NCBI GenBank assembly: GCA_934385475.1
Contig: CAKRPS010000015.1
Span: forward strand, 1 to 57,490
Reading direction: 5' to 3'
From: an uncultured Lachnospiraceae bacterium
GTDB lineage: Bacteria > Bacillota > Clostridia > Lachnospirales > Lachnospiraceae
DNA: 57,490 nt
Shown piece by piece: positions 26,657-36,622 of this stretch. Position 1 is the first letter of the stretch, and each line of letters starts with the position of its first letter. The translations under genes and the position numbers were made by a program. The notes beneath the pieces were generated by a model. The model was not told where the DNA came from and searched no databases. It saw only the letters and a program-made list of their open reading frames with translations.

Positions 26657-28097
26657 GAAGCTTCCTCTTCCTCTCGATCATTTCCTCAATCTTCTCAATG
26701 TACAGCCCTACATCCTTCACATTATCGCACCGCTCGATCCTTCCATCAGGATACACACGCTTTGTGATCGTTCCGGCACCGCAGGCTACGATAGTCTGTT
26801 TCTCCTCCATGATCAGGATGTTGTAAATTCCATACTTATCCTCTTTGGAATAACCCACATTCTCAAAATTTCCCGACATATTCTTCTGCCGGTACAGATA
26901 ATACGGAACCATATCCATATCTTTTGCTCCCTGAGCTGCAATTTTCATTGTTTCGTCTGTATTGTTATAGGCGGTTATTCCGTTCTCCTCGATCCACTTA
27001 CCAAGCTTCGAGGCCCTTTTTACAGCCAGAGAATGTACCGTCAGGGAATCCGGGTCAAGCTCCTTAATCGCTTCGATGGTGTGAACCACATCCTCCTTCG
27101 TCTCCTCCGGCAGTCCCAGAATGATGTCCATATTGATATTTGTAAAACCGATCTCTCTGGCCATCCGGAACGCTTCTATCACCTGCTCTACGGTGTGACG
27201 CCTGCCGATCAGCTGTAAGGTCTCCTGCTTCATGGTCTGCGGATTTACAGAAATTCTGGTGACATCGTGTCTGTACAATACGCGCAGTTTCTCCTCGGTG
27301 ATGCTGTCCGCGCGCCCCGCTTCCACGGTAAATTCCTGCACGGTGCGAAAATCAAATGTCACCTTGAGTTTTGTGAGAAGCCTATCCAGTTCTTCCGCAG
27401 ACAAAGAACTTGGCGTTCCGCCTCCTATATAGACGGTATCCAGTATCCTGCCCTCATACATCCGTGCGACTGCTTCCAGCTCCCTTTCCAGCGCTGTCAG
27501 ATAATCCGCCACCCTATCCTTCCAGACGGAAATCGGAAAAGAAGTAAATGAACAGTACAGGCAGGTTGTCGGACAGAACGGAATGCCGATATACAGGCTG
27601 TATCCGTCCTCATAATGCAGGCGGCTCAGAATCTCGCTCTCTCTTTTGGCAATTTCCATTCCCAGTTCTATCTTTTCCTCGCTGACAAAATGTTCCTCTC
27701 TCAGAAATGCCTTGATTTCTTCGTCGCTTTTTCCCTGTTCCATCATGGTCATAGCAATCTTCGTCGGACGGATTCCGGTCAGATTGCCCCATGGCAGACT
27801 GATTCCGGTCTCCTCCCGCAGGGAAGTATACAGAAACCGTTTCAAAGCATTCTTATAAGCACCCATCTCCAGCTTCTCTGTGAGATTCCACACATATTCA
27901 TGGGCAGACTGCGTTTTGAAGATCACCTTGTCTTCCTCAAACCAAAGTTCCATGACCGGAACAGTCTCCCGCACCTTTCTATCTCTTACCACTGACTCCG
28001 GAGTCAGCACCTTCAGTTCCCATTCCGGATAAAACGCCTTTATCAGTGCATGAATATCATATTCAAACTGTGCCTTATTGCATTTAATGATCTGCAT
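26646..28097 (-). CDS. hemZ: Radical SAM coproporphyrinogen III oxidase-like protein HemZ
   Basis: 483 residues. A ~160-residue N-terminal domain (MQIIKCNKAQFEYDIHALI...GNLTGIRPTKI) is typical of the HemZ branch. The radical SAM core has the cluster-binding C-x3-C-x2-C motif PFCPTTCLYCSF near 173, the glycine-rich YIGGGTPSSL, and a HemN-like C-terminus. HemZ proteins are annotated as oxygen-independent coproporphyrinogen dehydrogenases, but biochemical proof is thin and some relatives are heme chaperones, so the reaction is uncertain. No other heme gene is nearby. Start ATG 28097 with AGGAG ten bases upstream. Confidence 0.85.
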   Translation of the reverse strand: MQIIKCNKAQFEYDIHALIKAFYPEWELKVLTPESVVRDRKVRETVPVMELWFEEDKVIFKTQSAHEYVWNLTEKLEMGAYKNALKRFLYTSLREETGISLPWGNLTGIRPTKIAMTMMEQGKSDEEIKAFLREEHFVSEEKIELGMEIAKRESEILSRLHYEDGYSLYIGIPFCPTTCLYCSFTSFPISVWKDRVADYLTALERELEAVARMYEGRILDTVYIGGGTPSSLSAEELDRLLTKLKVTFDFRTVQEFTVEAGRADSITEEKLRVLYRHDVTRISVNPQTMKQETLQLIGRRHTVEQVIEAFRMAREIGFTNINMDIILGLPEETKEDVVHTIEAIKELDPDSLTVHSLAVKRASKLGKWIEENGITAYNNTDETMKIAAQGAKDMDMVPYYLYRQKNMSGNFENVGYSKEDKYGIYNILIMEEKQTIVACGAGTITKRVYPDGRIERCDNVKDVGLYIEKIEEMIERKRKLLIR

Positions 28098-28215
28098 AAT
28101 ATCTATACTCCTGTGCTATTATGTTTTCCTGTTCACTCTCTTTTTTCCATTATTTTTTATATATAAATGACCTCTCTATCGTATCACAGTGACAGGCGAT
28201 ATGCCATTTATTTTT

Positions 28216-28247
28216 CAGAGTGTAAACACGCGTCCATGGAGCACAAA
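28216..28247 (-). mobile_element. Possible vestige of a group IIC-like intron 5' end
   Basis: Minus strand TTTGTGCTCCATGGACGCG followed by TGTTTACACT matches the malG-downstream intron remnant (TTTGCGCGCCATGGGCGCG, CTCTAACGGG) at about 20 of 26 positions, and it likewise starts right after a terminator T-tract. Only about 30 nt are recognisable. Confidence 0.35.
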
Positions 28248-28248
28248 T

Positions 28249-28285
28249 GAAAAGCAGGTCACTCCATCCTGGGGAGCGACCTGCT
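28249..28285 (-). terminator. Intrinsic terminator after the DUF4097 gene
   Basis: Minus-strand stem AGCAGGTC (28285-28278) with GACCTGCT (28260-28253), plus inner GGAG/CTCC pairing, followed by TTTTC. About 23 nt past the stop codon. Confidence 0.8.
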
Positions 28286-28307
28286 AAATGGCCATTATTA
28301 CTTTTAA

Positions 28308-29375
28308 TCAATTCACGGAATTTATCACAATATCACCTGAGGAATTATTGATTACGATCTGTTTTTCCGTATTGTCATTGTTAACCTTGTATGTGGAATC
28401 ACACTCCTGACCTTCAACCCTGATCTCGCCAAATTCCGTCGTAAGCTCCATGTTATATTCCTTGGGCTTTTCTATTTCCATCTGAACGTTTCCGAAGGAC
28501 ACCTCTATCTCCATATTCTCTGCTGCAACCCTCGTCAGTGTACAGTTTCCACTGTCCGTCTCAACATCCAGACGCTTATTCAGGATACCATTACTTACGT
28601 TGACATCACCAAACTCACTGTTGACTGTAAGCTTTTCTCCCCTGACAGCCGCCAACTCCATGTTGCCGCTGCTCAGTTCATAATTCATCTCGGAAACCTC
28701 AGATGTTTTCACATGGATATCACCAAATTCGCTTTCGAGCGAAGCTTCCCGTCCCCGCAGCGTATCTCCGTCTATATCGCCGGATTCGTTTCTCACTGTC
28801 AGCGTATCAAATTCCAGCGTCTTAAAATTAAGATCGCCAAAGCTGTTTTCAATCGTAATTTTTTCAGCACTCAGGGAATCCAAATTGATATTTCCGCTGG
28901 AAACATTCATGGAAATATCGGTTCCCTCATAATTTTCCGGCACATATATCTTCACGTAAGTAGGATCGGCATCTGTCCATACATCCCCTGTAAAGCCGAT
29001 GGAGAAAAACTGGTGATCCCCTCCCAATTTACTTGTATTCTCCTGCACTATAAGCTTTTGCCCTTCTACCTTTATTTCAGGAACATATCTGCCGATCAGC
29101 TGATATTCCACGCCATAATGATCCGACGCAATCACACTGCAGTCCGCAAACTCTACATCAATCTCCATCGCATCGAATGCGTCAAGTTCTATCTTGTCGC
29201 TTACCATCCTGTCATTATCAGAAGTCTGTAATGTTTTATTCGAGTATATTCTTATGCCGCTTCCATCCATGGACATTCCATAGACCTGTCCGCCAAACAA
29301 TGCTCCAATCCCCCAAAGGATACCGCCCACTGCCAGGCAGATTGCACTGACAATATATATTTTCTTATTTATCAT
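28308..29375 (-). CDS. DUF4097 beta-strand-repeat envelope protein
   Basis: About 355 residues: one N-terminal membrane anchor (IYIVSAICLAVGGILWGIGA) and an external right-handed beta-repeat region with recurring S-[GF]-[ND]-[IV] turns (SSGNINLDSL, SFGDLNFKTL, SEFGDIHVKT, SEFGDVNVSN, SSGDIVINSV), typical of the DUF4097/LiaX-like family linked to envelope stress. Start ATG 29375, with AGGGGAG upstream, overlaps the DUF1700 gene by 11 nt. Last gene of a padR-DUF1700-DUF4097 operon; the exact function is unknown. Confidence 0.82.
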   Translation of the reverse strand: MINKKIYIVSAICLAVGGILWGIGALFGGQVYGMSMDGSGIRIYSNKTLQTSDNDRMVSDKIELDAFDAMEIDVEFADCSVIASDHYGVEYQLIGRYVPEIKVEGQKLIVQENTSKLGGDHQFFSIGFTGDVWTDADPTYVKIYVPENYEGTDISMNVSSGNINLDSLSAEKITIENSFGDLNFKTLEFDTLTVRNESGDIDGDTLRGREASLESEFGDIHVKTSEVSEMNYELSSGNMELAAVRGEKLTVNSEFGDVNVSNGILNKRLDVETDSGNCTLTRVAAENMEIEVSFGNVQMEIEKPKEYNMELTTEFGEIRVEGQECDSTYKVNNDNTEKQIVINNSSGDIVINSVN

Positions 29376-29964
29376 CTTTCTTCTCTCCCCTCTTTGCAAC
29401 CTTTCCGAATAATCCGATCAGACCGCGGATAAGTTTCACTAACAACAGATAGATACTATATACAACTGCGGTTCCCACTCCTGTTACTGCAACAGCATAG
29501 CCTATACAGGACAGAAATACCGGAAAGCTTTGTGTGATTACCGTAAAGCCACCAAGCAGAACAAACACTGCAGATATGATCAGGGCAACTCCGGAAACGG
29601 CAACCGCAAATAAAGTCGCCACAATTGCAATGACAAGTGCAGCACATGCCGCAAAAATTGCCACCGCCACTGGCAGTGCGATCGGTCCGGCAAATAAAGC
29701 CAGAATTCCGATCCAGACTGCGGACATTCCACTTTTCACCGTTTTCGGTTTTTCCTCTTCGCTACTGTTTTTGATTGCCAGATCCAAAATAATCTGATCT
29801 CCGGCCATCGCCGGATCTCCCAGGTCCTGAATTGCCTGCTGTTCGTTTTCCTCCCCGGCCTCTTCAAAATATTCCCGGAAATACTCCATCGCCTTATCAT
29901 ATTCTGCTCTCGGCAGATGATTTAACTTCTTTTCCAGTATGGAAATATATTCTCCCTTAGTCAT
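29365..29964 (-). CDS. DUF1700 membrane protein
   Basis: About 199 residues. The N-terminal ~75 residues (MTKGEYISILEKKLNHLPRA...YFREYFEEAGEENEQ...LGDP) form the helical DUF1700 module, followed by four hydrophobic segments. Such proteins often lie between a PadR regulator and a DUF4097 protein, as here. Start ATG 29964 with GGAGGAG five bases upstream; it overlaps padR by 8 nt. Probably a membrane partner of the DUF4097 protein in envelope-stress sensing (inference). Confidence 0.82.
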   Translation of the reverse strand: MTKGEYISILEKKLNHLPRAEYDKAMEYFREYFEEAGEENEQQAIQDLGDPAMAGDQIILDLAIKNSSEEEKPKTVKSGMSAVWIGILALFAGPIALPVAVAIFAACAALVIAIVATLFAVAVSGVALIISAVFVLLGGFTVITQSFPVFLSCIGYAVAVTGVGTAVVYSIYLLLVKLIRGLIGLFGKVAKRGEKKDDK

Positions 29965-30328
29965 GATTCTCCTCCTCACCTACACTCTTTTCCTGCATTT
30001 TACTATCCTGTCCGGATTCTTCATTCGCCCTGAGAAGCTCTGTTATGGTATCTGTGTACTCCCGCCATTCTTCCTTCAGCATCGCAAGCTGGCTGCTTCC
30101 CTTCTCCGTAATGTGATAGTACTTTCTGTTTCTCCCGTTAAACTGTTGGTCATAGATCTCAACATATCCCTGATCCGATATCCTCTTCAAAATAGGATAC
30201 AGTGTAGAGTCCTTCAGATCAGAGATCACCTTCAGATCCTGACCGATCTGATAGCCATAGGTATCTTTTTTGGAAATAACCGACAATAGCAGCAATTCCA
30301 ACAATTGTGGATTTAATGGAAAATACAT
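29957..30328 (-). CDS. PadR-family transcriptional regulator
   Basis: 123 residues: winged helix (LNPQLLELLLLSVISKKDTYGYQI...STLYPILKRISDQGYVEIY...KYYHITEKG) with a short C-terminal dimerisation helix. The frame is open upstream, but the start is ATG 30328 after AAAGGGTGAG. Small PadR proteins are usually autorepressors that release DNA on drug or envelope signals. A consensus promoter and a perfect 21-bp palindrome lie 45-95 nt upstream, fitting autoregulation. Confidence 0.87.
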   Translation of the reverse strand: MYFPLNPQLLELLLLSVISKKDTYGYQIGQDLKVISDLKDSTLYPILKRISDQGYVEIYDQQFNGRNRKYYHITEKGSSQLAMLKEEWREYTDTITELLRANEESGQDSKMQEKSVGEEENHD

Positions 30329-30371
30329 TTTCTCACCCTTTCTGCATTTTATATATATCATATTTTTAGGT

Positions 30372-30400
30372 ATCATAACATTACAAATACCACTTGTCAA
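30372..30400 (-). promoter_or_regulatory. Promoter of the padR operon
   Basis: Minus strand TTGACA (30400-30395), 17-nt spacer, TATGAT (30377-30372): near consensus. The -35 is flanked 3 nt upstream by the 21-bp palindrome. Confidence 0.75.
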
Positions 30401-30403
30401 TAT

Positions 30404-30424
30404 ATATATCAAATTTTGATATAT
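30404..30424. promoter_or_regulatory. Palindromic operator, probably for PadR
   Basis: Perfect 21-bp palindrome ATATATCAAA-T-TTTGATATAT. PadR proteins bind dyads of this kind at their own promoters. A related TGATAT dyad lies in the promoter of the ABC operon at 34051-34080. Confidence 0.6.
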
Positions 30425-30460
30425 TATTTTATAGCAAAGACCATAAAAGAGATTTTCTAC

Positions 30461-30495
30461 TATAAAAAAACACCTCCTCAAAAGGAAGTGTTTTT
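30461..30495. terminator. Terminator overlapping the 3' end of the ribbon-helix-helix gene
   Basis: Stem AAAAACACCTCCT (30466-30478) with AGGAAGTGTTTTT (30483-30495), one G-U pair, then a T-tract on the minus strand. It covers the last five codons and stop of the RHH gene and may also work for the opposite strand. Confidence 0.7.
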
Positions 30496-30669
30496 CTCAT
30501 CCGAAATCTCTTCTGCTGTTTTTTGTTTCTTCTTCCTCTGTTTCACACATTCGGTAAGAAGATACTCTATCTGCCCATTCAGTGATCTGAAATCATCTTT
30601 CGCCCATGCGGATAGTTCAGCGTAAAGCGTCTCAGATAATCTAAGTGGGACCTGCCTCTTATCTGCCAT
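30478..30669 (-). CDS. Small ribbon-helix-helix (Arc/MetJ-like) protein
   Basis: 63 residues. VPLRLSETLYAELSAWAKDD fits the beta-strand/helix start of Arc-type DNA-binding domains, with a basic tail (KQRKKKQK). It overlaps the SPFH gene stop by one base (TAATG), so it is translationally coupled to it. It could regulate this operon or serve as a small partner of the SPFH protein; neither is shown by sequence alone. Confidence 0.7.
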   Translation of the reverse strand: MADKRQVPLRLSETLYAELSAWAKDDFRSLNGQIEYLLTECVKQRKKKQKTAEEISDEKNTSF

Positions 30670-31691
30670 TAATACAGACTACCGGAGTTTACTACAGGCT
30701 GCGCATCGTGGTTTCCGCACAATACCACTAACAGATTTGATACCATAGCCGCTTTTCTCTCTTCATCAAGTTCCACAAGCTGCTTCTCATTCAATCTTTC
30801 CAGTGCCATTTCCACCATGCCGACCGCACCATCTACAATCATCTTTCTGGCATCAATAATTGCCGATGCCTGCTGTCTCTGGAGCATAACCGATGCAATT
30901 TCATGGGCATATGCAAGATGTGTAATCCTTGCTTCCAGAATTTCCAGTCCCGCATCAGTGACTTTGCTTTGGATCTCTGCCTTAATTCTGGCAGCAACCG
31001 TCTCAGCCGAACCTCTCAGACTTCCCTCATCGGCCATGCCATCTCCGGTTGTATCCACGTTCACGGCAACATCATACGGATATATTCTTACAATATTGCG
31101 AAGTGCGGAATCGCATTGCAGAGAAAGATATTCCTTATAATTATCCACGTTGAAAACTGCCTTGGCCGTATCTGTCACCCTCCAAATAACCGCAATTCCA
31201 ATTTCTATCGGGTTTCCTAAACAATCGTTTATCTTTTGCTTTCCATTGTTCAATGTCATCGCTTTCAGACTGATTTTCTTGGAAGAGCTGTTTCCGTTTG
31301 CCGATACCGCTATGTTCAGCGATGAATTTCCTGTATCGGGCATGCTGTCTCCACTCTGTGCAAGCTTGGTTGCTGCTGCCGGATTGACGGCTGAGCAGAA
31401 TGGATTGACAAAATAAAATCCAGGTTCTCGCAGAGTTCCTTTGTATTCACCAAACAGGGTAAGCACCAATGCCTCCTGCGGCTTGAGCACCTTCAGTCCT
31501 CCAAAAAGAACAGCTCCTCCTGCCAGATAGACAATTCCCAATACCATTATCACTACACCGGCTGCTGTTTTCTCCTGATCTAACATAACAGCCCCCACTA
31601 TGGTTGCGGCAATTGCACATCCATAAAGCAAAATCAAAAGTAACAATACCTGTAACCCATTCTTCTTAGTCGAATAAATTTTCTCCTGCAT
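30669..31691 (-). CDS. SPFH/Band 7 domain membrane protein
   Basis: 340 residues. Two N-terminal helices (about 14-36 and 42-64), then an SPFH/prohibitin-type domain (LKVLKPQEALVLTLFGEYKGTLREPGFYFVNPF...) with the conserved IGIAVIWRVTD and LQRQQASAIIDARK segments. Such scaffold proteins form membrane microdomains or rings. It lies between an ABC exporter and a tiny RHH protein. A short Ala/Gln/Ser-rich insertion (about 105-140) breaks the N-terminal strands. Start ATG 31691 with GGAAGGAAAG upstream. Confidence 0.82.
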   Translation of the reverse strand: MQEKIYSTKKNGLQVLLLLILLYGCAIAATIVGAVMLDQEKTAAGVVIMVLGIVYLAGGAVLFGGLKVLKPQEALVLTLFGEYKGTLREPGFYFVNPFCSAVNPAAATKLAQSGDSMPDTGNSSLNIAVSANGNSSSKKISLKAMTLNNGKQKINDCLGNPIEIGIAVIWRVTDTAKAVFNVDNYKEYLSLQCDSALRNIVRIYPYDVAVNVDTTGDGMADEGSLRGSAETVAARIKAEIQSKVTDAGLEILEARITHLAYAHEIASVMLQRQQASAIIDARKMIVDGAVGMVEMALERLNEKQLVELDEERKAAMVSNLLVVLCGNHDAQPVVNSGSLY

Positions 31692-31709
31692 AAATCTTTC
31701 CTTCCTTTC

Positions 31710-33320
31710 CTATACCGTCTGTTTCTTCACTAATGTTTTCACCCTTAGATAGCATATGCCGGCAAGCATTGCTGCAACGACCGTTATGATCACGGAAACC
31801 GCCTTGGCGCCGATCACCGTTCCCAGGATCACGCTTCCGACAATAATTCCCATCGTCCCAAACAGATTTGGAAAAATATACACCGCAACTGCCGTAGACT
31901 GCTTGATCACCTCGATCTCGTTCTCCCAGTCAAGCCTCATATACCTGATTCCGCACACCATGCCAAAAACAGTGGAGAATGTGCACAGTGCCAGCCCTTC
32001 CGGAACAAACAGAATGCAGTCTATCGGGTCTGCCCCGAAACGAATGCCCAGAATAATACACGCAGGTACGAAAAAGGGCACGGTAAAGAGCATGTTAAAA
32101 TACATTTTCCCCTTATACAAATCCATTTTATCTATGGGGAAGCTCTGCACAATCCAATAATTCTTTCCCTCTAAAGAGGGGGTACAACAGGTGGTAGCCA
32201 CCATTCCCACCATCATATATATCGTCGGCGGCAGTGCCGGCAACAGCATTTCCTTGGTAACCGGTGCCCCCGGCATCATCATCGCCAGTATCTCATCTAT
32301 ATTCACAAACAGTGCTGCAATCGCAACAACGGCCACCATCACCTGTCCAAATCCGGCATTTAGCATATAGTAGGAGGAACCAAGCAGTCTTTTCAGCTCC
32401 TTAAAGGCAATATTCTGAATGACACCTCTCTCTTTCTGTCTCTGCAGCCTGAAACCGCGCTTTGCCGAATAGGAGACCATTTTAGAGTTAATCTTCCGGT
32501 AGTATTTCGCAACCAGCAGATAAAATGCCATCCAGGCAGCTACGGATATCAGGATAAGCCATATAGCAGAAAGAAAATTTTCGCCCCGTACTGCCTGTTC
32601 AAAAAATCCGGTCAGCAGCAATCCCACCTTCGAGCTTCCGTTAACATCCACAAGTTTCTCTACTACATTCTCCAGCTGATTCTCCCGCATAGTTGCTTCA
32701 ATCACAAACCTGCCTGCAACACATAAGAAAAGGAACACAAACATCAGAACTGTCTGGATCAACCTTTTATATTTGAATTTCACGCTTACTCCGGCTGCCA
32801 GGAACCCTATCATGGAAGCTGCTACCATCGGTACAATCGGAACAGCCAGAGATAACACAATCCATACAGGATATACCCAGACTGGCGGTTTTGCTGTAAT
32901 TCCATAACCAATCAGCATGGGAATTGACACACACAAAAGCATTGGCAGAATCTGGAAATACATTGCAAGAAGCTTGCACCTGACGATTTCGCTGACCTGA
33001 AACGGCATCGCCATCAGCATATCATACTCTTTAAACCGGAACAGATACCCATTCACCCGGAATACGCAAAGGACAAACGCCAGGGTTCCAATCAGGGTGG
33101 CTGACATTGAGGGGATTTCCGGGCTATAGCCAAAATATCCAACTGCAAAGGCCTGCCCGAAGCAAAAGACCATCAGGAAAAAATACAAAACAGCCATACC
33201 GATCCACGCACCGATAATTTTGCCTCTCCTCTTTTTATCCCGGCAATGAATATATATATTACGTCTGCTTGTCGATCTTAACATTGTTCTAAGCAGAACC
33301 ATTGTACTATTTTCCCTCAT
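31710..33320 (-). CDS. ABC transporter permease (ABC-2-like)
   Basis: About 536 residues with roughly twelve hydrophobic segments and no soluble domain, resembling putative ABC exporter permeases of Firmicutes. The open frame runs further upstream through the ATPase gene, but the start is ATG 33320 with GGAGGTG five bases before it, overlapping the ATPase stop by 14 nt. It pairs with the ATPase encoded just upstream. Substrate unknown; the SPFH/RHH neighbours and the TGATAT promoter dyad hint at a cell-envelope role. Confidence 0.75.
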   Translation of the reverse strand: MRENSTMVLLRTMLRSTSRRNIYIHCRDKKRRGKIIGAWIGMAVLYFFLMVFCFGQAFAVGYFGYSPEIPSMSATLIGTLAFVLCVFRVNGYLFRFKEYDMLMAMPFQVSEIVRCKLLAMYFQILPMLLCVSIPMLIGYGITAKPPVWVYPVWIVLSLAVPIVPMVAASMIGFLAAGVSVKFKYKRLIQTVLMFVFLFLCVAGRFVIEATMRENQLENVVEKLVDVNGSSKVGLLLTGFFEQAVRGENFLSAIWLILISVAAWMAFYLLVAKYYRKINSKMVSYSAKRGFRLQRQKERGVIQNIAFKELKRLLGSSYYMLNAGFGQVMVAVVAIAALFVNIDEILAMMMPGAPVTKEMLLPALPPTIYMMVGMVATTCCTPSLEGKNYWIVQSFPIDKMDLYKGKMYFNMLFTVPFFVPACIILGIRFGADPIDCILFVPEGLALCTFSTVFGMVCGIRYMRLDWENEIEVIKQSTAVAVYIFPNLFGTMGIIVGSVILGTVIGAKAVSVIITVVAAMLAGICYLRVKTLVKKQTV

Positions 33321-34029
33321 CTTCCACCTCCAGGAACAGTTCTTCAAGGGACTGATTTCCCACAAGCTCTTCCATTTTCCCGGATTCAATGATTCTGCCA
33401 TTTCGGATAATTGCAATCTTATTGCAAAGCTTTTCCGCCACATCAAGGACATGGGTGGAAAAGAAAATAGCCGAACCCTTTTTACACATCTCATGCATGA
33501 TCTGCTTTAATATAAAGGCAGCCTTCGGGTCCAGTCCCACAAAAGGTTCATCCAGTACAAGAAGCTTCGGCTCATGAATAAGCGCTGAAATAATGGCAAC
33601 CTTCTGCTTCATTCCATGCGAATAGGCCGAAATCAAATCTCCCAGGGAAGGCGTAATCTCAAACATATCGGCATACTTTCTTATCCTTTCTTCCCTCGCA
33701 GATGCATCAATATGAAATACATCTGCAACAAAATTAAGGAACTGGATTCCGGTAAGGTTTTCATACAGATCCGGATTATCCGGGATATACGCAGTGATCT
33801 GTTTACACTGCATCGGTTCGTCCTTCACCGAATGTCCATCGATCAGAATCTCTCCCTGTTCAAAATCCAGAACACCGACTACCGCTTTGATCGTCGTACT
33901 CTTACCGGCACCGTTGTGTCCGATAAATCCATAAATGTCTCCCGCCTCAACAGAAAGGCTTATATTGTCACAGGCAAGCTTTCCCTCTCCATAGGCTTTT
34001 GTATAGTTTCTAATTTCCAAAATTCCCAT
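33307..34029 (-). CDS. ABC transporter ATP-binding protein
   Basis: 240 residues with Walker A GHNGAGKST near 38, signature YSHGMKQK near 135, Walker B KLLVLDEP near 155 and the switch histidine in FFSTHVLD. It is of the short exporter type (YtrB/EcsA-like). First gene of an ATPase-permease-SPFH-RHH operon. The ribosome site is weak (AAGAAAGAAG). A consensus promoter with an operator-like dyad lies just upstream. Confidence 0.88.
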   Translation of the reverse strand: MGILEIRNYTKAYGEGKLACDNISLSVEAGDIYGFIGHNGAGKSTTIKAVVGVLDFEQGEILIDGHSVKDEPMQCKQITAYIPDNPDLYENLTGIQFLNFVADVFHIDASAREERIRKYADMFEITPSLGDLISAYSHGMKQKVAIISALIHEPKLLVLDEPFVGLDPKAAFILKQIMHEMCKKGSAIFFSTHVLDVAEKLCNKIAIIRNGRIIESGKMEELVGNQSLEELFLEVEDEGK

Positions 34030-34050
34030 ATGTATTTTCTTCTTTCTTTT

Positions 34051-34089
34051 TGATATACATATGATATCTTTTTGATATCAGATTGTCAA
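34051..34089 (-). promoter_or_regulatory. Promoter with embedded TGATAT dyad upstream of the ABC-SPFH operon
   Basis: Minus strand TTGACA (34089-34084), 17-nt spacer, TATCAT (34066-34061). The dyad TGATATC-TTTTT-GATATCA (34062-34080) fills the spacer, and TGATAT recurs at 34051, 34062 and 34073, exactly 11 bp apart (one helical turn). A regulator bound here would block RNA polymerase. Similarity to the padR palindrome suggests PadR. Confidence 0.65.
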
Positions 34090-34140
34090 TTGTTTCCACC
34101 TTAACTTTTCCTTAAATAAAACAGGTATTTTTCGGTACAA

Positions 34141-34230
34141 AAAAAGTTTGCTCCGGCGAGCAAACTTTCAAGAATTTCCTTCGTAAATTCTTGTTGCTTG
34201 CCCACTACACACGAGCATTTTCCTATTACA
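34141..34230 (-). repeat. Copy 1 of the GTTTGCTC hairpin element, after eno
   Basis: Contains hairpin GTTTGCTC-CGGC-GAGCAAAC (34146-34165) flanked by A/T tracts, a second hairpin AAGAATTT-N7-AAATTCTT (34170-34192), then CCCACTACACACGAGCATTT and TCCTATTAC. The outer parts match the element after gpmI (44132-44199); the second hairpin (about 30 nt) is extra in this copy. Either hairpin could act as a terminator on the minus strand. Confidence 0.7.
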
Positions 34231-34231
34231 T

Positions 34232-34263
34232 AAAAAAGCAAGGGCAGCTCTTACACTGTCCTT
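34232..34263 (-). terminator. Intrinsic terminator after eno
   Basis: Minus-strand stem AAGGACAG (34263-34256) with CTGCCCTT (34247-34240), one G-U-type mismatch, followed by GCTTTTTT. About 65 nt after the enolase stop. Confidence 0.65.
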
Positions 34264-34327
34264 ACTTCTCTTTCAAATTCCACTGTCTTTTTATCATCCC
34301 GCTCTATCCGGTATATGACATCCCTGA

Positions 34328-36591
<2,264 letters not shown>

Positions 36592-36622
36592 TTGCTTCGT
36601 ATTCCTCAACTCCCTAATTAAT

